From Bacteroidota bacterium (GTDB taxonomy: Bacteria; Bacteroidota; Ignavibacteria; UBA10030; UBA6906), in contig JAGDMJ010000143.1 in NCBI GenBank assembly GCA_017860555.1, positions 1-7,920 on the forward strand: a DNA stretch of 7,920 bases, read 5' to 3'. This document shows positions 6,716-7,920 of the stretch, one piece after another (position 1 is the stretch's first letter; every line of letters begins with the position of its first letter). Below the pieces are notes generated by a model that was not told where the DNA came from, did no database searches, and worked only from the letters and a program-made list of their open reading frames with translations. A program made the translations under genes and the position numbers.

Positions 6716-7887
6716 AGATCGCCTACCTGGACACGATTGCCGGCATCGCCGGAGATATGACCATGGCTGCCTTTGTCGGAGCCGGCGTTTCGCTCGACGC
6801 CCTTTCGACGGAGCTCCGGAAGCTCGGCATCGAAGGGTTCGAGCTCGCCGCGCGCCATGTGAAGCGCAATTCCATCGATGCGGTGCACATCGATGTCGTC
6901 ATTTCCCATCAACCGCACTACCACAGGCATCTGAAAGACATCCGCGCGATCATCGACAACAGTACGCTCCCGGCCGGCGTCAAGGAGAAGGCGCAGGCGA
7001 TCTTCTCGGTCATCGCGGAAGCGGAAGCGAAGGTCCACAATATGCCGCTGGAGAACGTGCACTTTCATGAGGTGGGGGCGCTGGATTCCATCGTGGATAT
7101 CGTCGGGACGGCCATCTGTCTGGAGCTCGCCGGCATCGAGCGGCTCTATTCCTCTCCCGTCAAGCTTGGAAGCAGCGGCCTGATCAACACCCAGCACGGC
7201 GTCATGCCGGCTCCCGCCCCGGCTACACTGGAGATCCTGAAGGATTATCCCACCCTCCTGACATCCATTCCGCACGAGCTCACCACCCCGACCGGGGCGG
7301 CAATCATCAAAGCACTTTCGCACGGAGTCCTTGGAGATGAGCTGTTGAACATCCGGAGCACCGGATACGGGGCTGGAACAAAAGAGTTTGCCGAGATTCC
7401 GAATTTCCTTCGGGTGGTCATCGCCGACCTCCAGCCTGCCCTGGAACAGGAGGACGTGACCGTCGTCGAAACCAACATTGACGACATGAACCCACAGCTG
7501 TACCCCTACCTCATCGAACAGCTGCTGGCGGCAGGCGCCCACGATGCGTATCTCATTCCCATCATCATGAAGAAGGGAAGGCCCGGCATCCTTCTCTCCG
7601 CCATGGTCCATACGTCCAGGCTCGAGGCTGCGATCCAGTGTATCTACCGGGAAACTTCCACTATCGGCCTCCGCCTCCAGCATATCGGGCGGAGGAAACT
7701 CCCCCGGCGGCACCTGGAAGTGCGGACGTCGTTCGGGACGGTGAAGGCCAAGGCCGTCGTCCGGGACGGCAGGGAGATGATCAGTCCGGAATTTGAAGAG
7801 TGCAAACGGATCGCGCTGGAACGAAATCTTCCCGTACTCGACGTGATGCGCACGCTCGAACGAGAAATCTCTTCCCAGCCTTCTTAA
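6712..7887 (+). CDS. larC: LarC: nickel-inserting cyclometallase of the nickel-pincer nucleotide cofactor
   Basis: A 391-residue cytoplasmic enzyme that, in the characterised Lactiplantibacillus system, uses CTP to insert nickel into pyridinium-3,5-bisthiocarboxylic acid mononucleotide, the last step of cofactor synthesis for lactate racemase (LarA) and relatives. Family motifs are all present: YLDTIAGIAGDM (5-16), a His-rich stretch HQPHYHRHLKDI (66-77), VHFHEVGALDSIVDIVG (116-132), HGVMPAPAPATLEIL (162-176), TTPTGAAI (191-198), GYGAGTKEF (218-226), VETNIDDMNPQLYPYL (252-267) and MKKGRPGILLSAM (286-298). In L. plantarum the protein is made by a programmed frameshift joining LarC1 and LarC2; here it is one uninterrupted frame. 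Its ATG overlaps the waaA TGA by four bases. No larA, larB or larE is in the window. Older annotations call this family 'UPF0272' or 'DUF111'. Confidence 0.93.
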   Translation: MKIAYLDTIAGIAGDMTMAAFVGAGVSLDALSTELRKLGIEGFELAARHVKRNSIDAVHIDVVISHQPHYHRHLKDIRAIIDNSTLPAGVKEKAQAIFSVIAEAEAKVHNMPLENVHFHEVGALDSIVDIVGTAICLELAGIERLYSSPVKLGSSGLINTQHGVMPAPAPATLEILKDYPTLLTSIPHELTTPTGAAIIKALSHGVLGDELLNIRSTGYGAGTKEFAEIPNFLRVVIADLQPALEQEDVTVVETNIDDMNPQLYPYLIEQLLAAGAHDAYLIPIIMKKGRPGILLSAMVHTSRLEAAIQCIYRETSTIGLRLQHIGRRKLPRRHLEVRTSFGTVKAKAVVRDGREMISPEFEECKRIALERNLPVLDVMRTLEREISSQPS

Positions 7888-7890
7888 CCA

Positions 7891-7895
7891 GGGAG
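7891..7895 (+). promoter_or_regulatory. Shine-Dalgarno GGGAG for the gene starting at 7903
   Basis: GGGAG stands seven bases before an ATG at 7903 and just after the larC stop, which supports a real gene start at the window edge. Confidence 0.6.
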
Positions 7896-7902
7896 AACCT
7901 CC

Positions 7903-7920
7903 ATGAAGCGTTCCCTTTTT
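7903..7920 (+). CDS. Start of a further gene, only six codons visible
   Basis: The ATG at 7903 is followed by MKRSLF before the window ends. It begins 15 bases after the larC stop, on the same strand and with a good Shine-Dalgarno, so it probably belongs to the same operon. The Lys-Arg followed by hydrophobic residues would suit the start of a signal peptide, but six residues are too few to name a product. Confidence 0.55.

Noticed and set aside
6550..7713. Long minus-strand open frame (387 codons) opposite larC
   Set aside because: It is entirely antisense to larC and the end of waaA and has no recognisable domain.

Overview
The window comes from a Gram-negative bacterium with moderately GC-rich DNA. 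It encodes the inner-core LPS enzymes (a family 9 heptosyltransferase-like protein and the Kdo transferase WaaA), so the organism makes an outer membrane with Kdo-containing LPS. Variant motifs in WaaA (VRYDVWP in place of the proteobacterial VETELWP, and GDTRYD) resemble what I recall of Bacteroidota-type sequences. My best guess is a deep Bacteroidota/Chlorobi/Ignavibacteria-like lineage. This is an inference from motif memory, not a search result.

Layout. (1) 1-695, minus strand: hisA, histidine biosynthesis, cut by the window edge about ten codons before its expected end. (2) 696-860: divergent intergenic region. (3) 861-1505, plus strand: a 214-aa helical protein of unknown function resembling DUF6483, with a TPR-like C-terminal half. 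(4) 4160-1539, minus strand: a two-gene unit, three bases apart, of a MoxR/ChlI-like AAA+ ATPase followed by a VWA protein with an intact MIDAS motif. (5) 4161-4346: divergent intergenic region with a hairpin, a TGCAATTGCA palindrome and a plausible promoter facing right. (6) 4347-7887, plus strand: a tightly overlapping unit of glycosyltransferase family 9, waaA and larC. (7) 7903-7920: the first six codons of a further gene.

How the genes work together. The AAA+ and VWA proteins probably act as one motor/adaptor pair that remodels or metallates a client not visible here. The glycosyltransferase and WaaA build the Kdo/heptose core of LPS at the cytoplasmic face of the inner membrane. LarC inserts nickel into the pincer cofactor of lactate racemase-type enzymes and has no obvious link to LPS, yet its start codon overlaps the waaA stop. 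No mobile element, CRISPR array, tRNA or rRNA was seen. Most of the window looks like ordinary chromosomal housekeeping content. The points most worth a second look are the Asp-to-Glu change at the catalytic position of HisA, the Asn-for-Asp Walker B in the AAA+ protein, the uncharacterised DUF6483-like gene and the LPS-larC coupling.
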